From NCBI GenBank assembly GCA_910587075.1, contig CAJUKE010000030.1:1-35288 (forward strand): a DNA stretch of 35,288 bases. The letters are read 5' to 3'. Below, piece after piece: positions 33,608-35,288 of this stretch; the stretch's first letter is position 1, and each line of letters begins with the position of its first letter. This stretch comes from an uncultured Muribaculaceae bacterium. Lineage in GTDB: Bacteria; Bacteroidota; Bacteroidia; Bacteroidales; Muribaculaceae. A program made the position numbers and the translations under genes. The notes under the pieces were generated by a model, which saw only the letters and a program-made list of their open reading frames with translations, ran no database searches and was not told where the DNA came from.

Positions 33608-35288
33608 GTGAGCACAATCTGCGCCATATCAACACCCTCGGGCACCGGGGGGATAGCAGTGGCCCGCGTAAGCGGCCCGCACGCCATAGAAACCGTCGAC
33701 CGCGTCTGGAAAGGGAAAGCCCTCGCCGGATGCGCCAGCCACACGGCCCACCTGGGGCTGATCGTTGACCCCGACCGCGGGGGTGAGCAGCTTGACCAGG
33801 CCGTGGCCACCGTTTTCCGCGCACCGAACTCGTTTACAGGCGAAGACGTGGTGGAGCTGGCGGTTCACGGCTCGCGATTCGTGCAGGCCGAACTGATCCG
33901 CCTCCTGTGCCGCAACGGCGCCCGGCTGGCCGAGCCCGGCGAGTTCACCCGCAGAGCGTTCGCCGCCGGCAAGCTCGACCTGGCGCAGGCCGAAGCCGTG
34001 GCCGACGTGATCGCCGCCAACTCGCGAGCGGCGCTGAGAGTGGCCAACACGCAAATGCGCGGCGCCTTCTCCGCACGCCTCGCGGACCTACGCCAACAGC
34101 TCATCGACCTGGCAGCCCTGCTCGAACTCGAACTGGACTTCAGCGAGGAGGACGTAGAATTCGCCTCGCGCGACCGGCTCCGCTCGCTTACCAGCGAAAT
34201 ACTCGACGAAATCGAGCGCCTCAGAGGGTCGTTCGCCGCCGGAACCGCCATAAAGGAAGGTATACCGGTGGCGATAGCCGGACCTACAAACGCGGGAAAA
34301 TCGTCACTGCTCAACGCGCTTCTCAACGATGACCGCGCAATAGTGAGCGACATACACGGCACGACGCGCGACACGGTCGAGGATTCGCTCACGATCGGCG
34401 ACCACCTGTTCCGCATAATCGACACAGCCGGAATCCGCGAAACGCCCGACGAGATCGAGCGGGCCGGAATACAGCGTTCGTTGCGCGCCATAGGCCGCGC
34501 CGCCGTAGTGCTCGCCGTGACCGACGCCTCCACCACCGCCTCACCGCAACCCCTCCTGGACGAAATCCGCGCCACCGCCCCCGACACCCCGGTAATACTG
34601 CTGCGCAACAAATCAGACCTCCTCGCCGCAAACGCCCCCCACACCGCGGACACCCCTCTCCCCTGCCCCTCCGCCGACCCCACCATCCCCAACCTCCCGC
34701 AAACGCCCGCAATAGACGATGCGACCACCCAACAAGTATCAGCCGTTGGCGATTCTGCTCCACTGACCGATGGCAGTGATCCTGACATCCCGCAGACTTC
34801 CGCGGGAGGCAATGCGCACACCCAGGATTCAGATCGTATTGTTTGCGAACTCAACATCTCGGCCAAAACCGGCGACGGCATCGACGCACTCCGCCGCGCC
34901 CTCACGCAAGTGGCCAACAAGCTGGCCGGCGACCAGACCGCCGACGCCATCCTGGTAACCAACCAACGCCACTACGACGCCCTCACCGCCGCCGTCGCCC
35001 CCCTCCGCCGCCTCCACTCCGCCCTGACCACCCCCACCGAGCCCTACCCATCCCCGTCCCACTACGCCCTAACCAATCCCTCCGAGCCTCACAACTCCCC
35101 TATCCCCGCCACCTCCCACCCCACAATGACCCCATCCCCCGCATCTGATCTGCTGTCAGTAGACATCCCCCTCGACCTCCTCGCGCAAGACCTCCGCGAG
35201 GCCATCCACCACCTCTCCACCATCACCGGCTCCCTCACCACCCCCGACATCCTCGCCACCATCTTCTCCCGCTTCTGCATCGGAAAAT
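33608..35288 (+). CDS. mnmE: tRNA modification GTPase MnmE, with two insertions; stop lies just past the window
   Basis: 560 residues visible, GTG start (a stop codon directly precedes it in frame). MnmE with MnmG modifies U34 of certain tRNAs. The N-terminal tetrahydrofolate-binding domain opens TICAISTPSGTGGIAVARVSG. G motifs: G1 GPTNAGKSS at 225-233, G2 GTTRDT, G3 DTAGIRE, G4 NKSD at 334-337 and G5 SAK at 418-420. The C-terminus ends FCIGK with the conserved Cys, and the last base of the window is the T of the presumed stop. Usual length is about 450-470. The excess is a roughly 50-residue Pro/Thr/Asp insert between G4 and G5 and a roughly 40-residue Pro/Ser insert near 477-520 in the helical domain. 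Confidence 0.94.
   Translation, partial: MSTICAISTPSGTGGIAVARVSGPHAIETVDRVWKGKALAGCASHTAHLGLIVDPDRGGEQLDQAVATVFRAPNSFTGEDVVELAVHGSRFVQAELIRLLCRNGARLAEPGEFTRRAFAAGKLDLAQAEAVADVIAANSRAALRVANTQMRGAFSARLADLRQQLIDLAALLELELDFSEEDVEFASRDRLRSLTSEILDEIERLRGSFAAGTAIKEGIPVAIAGPTNAGKSSLLNALLNDDRAIVSDIHGTTRDTVEDSLTIGDHLFRIIDTAGIRETPDEIERAGIQRSLRAIGRAAVVLAVTDASTTASPQPLLDEIRATAPDTPVILLRNKSDLLAANAPHTADTPLPCPSADPTIPNLPQTPAIDDATTQQVSAVGDSAPLTDGSDPDIPQTSAGGNAHTQDSDRIVCELNISAKTGDGIDALRRALTQVANKLAGDQTADAILVTNQRHYDALTAAVAPLRRLHSALTTPTEPYPSPSHYALTNPSEPHNSPIPATSHPTMTPSPASDLLSVDIPLDLLAQDLREAIHHLSTITGSLTTPDILATIFSRFCIGK

Overview
The window looks like a chromosomal segment of a high-GC member of the order Bacteroidales, possibly the Muribaculaceae. 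Order-level evidence: Bacteroidetes-type promoters (TTTG, about 19-20 bp, then TAnnTTTG) before several genes, DUF3575 and OmpA-like envelope genes, a carboxypeptidase-regulatory-like domain, type IX-secretion-like C-terminal tails, and a typical NfnAB/acyl-CoA ligase/threonine ammonia-lyase gene set. The family-level guess rests on base composition and overall style only. No ribosomal RNA, CRISPR array, transposase or integrase was found.

Layout. 1-5653 (+): the 3' end of acpP, then fabF, uvrB and a YgiQ-type radical SAM gene, closed by a strong hairpin at 5682-5714. 5734-9393 (-): a 1219-residue secreted modular pectinesterase. 9394-10106: a structured gene-free stretch around one tRNA(CAT) with its own promoter and terminator. 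10107-15021 (-): a three-gene envelope operon made of a DUF3575 barrel, a regulatory-like/OmpA-like/TPR protein, and a protein built from four tandem beta-barrel modules. 15410-17893 (+): a type II restriction-modification pair (C5-cytosine methyltransferase then a PD-(D/E)XK endonuclease). 17884-23074 (-): nfnA, nfnB, threonine ammonia-lyase and a long-chain acyl-CoA ligase behind one strong promoter. 23319-26883 (+): a long-chain polyprenyl diphosphate synthase, an unrecognised secreted protein and an iron-sulfur L-serine dehydratase. 27077-30822 (+): a four-gene envelope cluster with three LysM proteins. 30950-35288 (+): an abundant-type TPR/OmpA-like lipoprotein, a membrane-anchored NucA-type nuclease, and mnmE, which ends one base into its presumed stop codon at the window edge.

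The strongest candidate for an undescribed system is the cluster at 27077-30822. It encodes a secreted protein with a C-terminal LysM, a coiled-coil lipoprotein, a LysM protein ending in a DnaJ-like double CxxC zinc finger, and a LysM/Thr-rich-linker/outer-membrane-barrel protein. Together they suggest an assembly that ties peptidoglycan to the outer membrane. The second candidate is the three-gene envelope operon ending in the four-barrel protein. MnmE carries two unusual low-complexity insertions.

All calls come from reading the sequence and from family knowledge. No database search or structure prediction was run.
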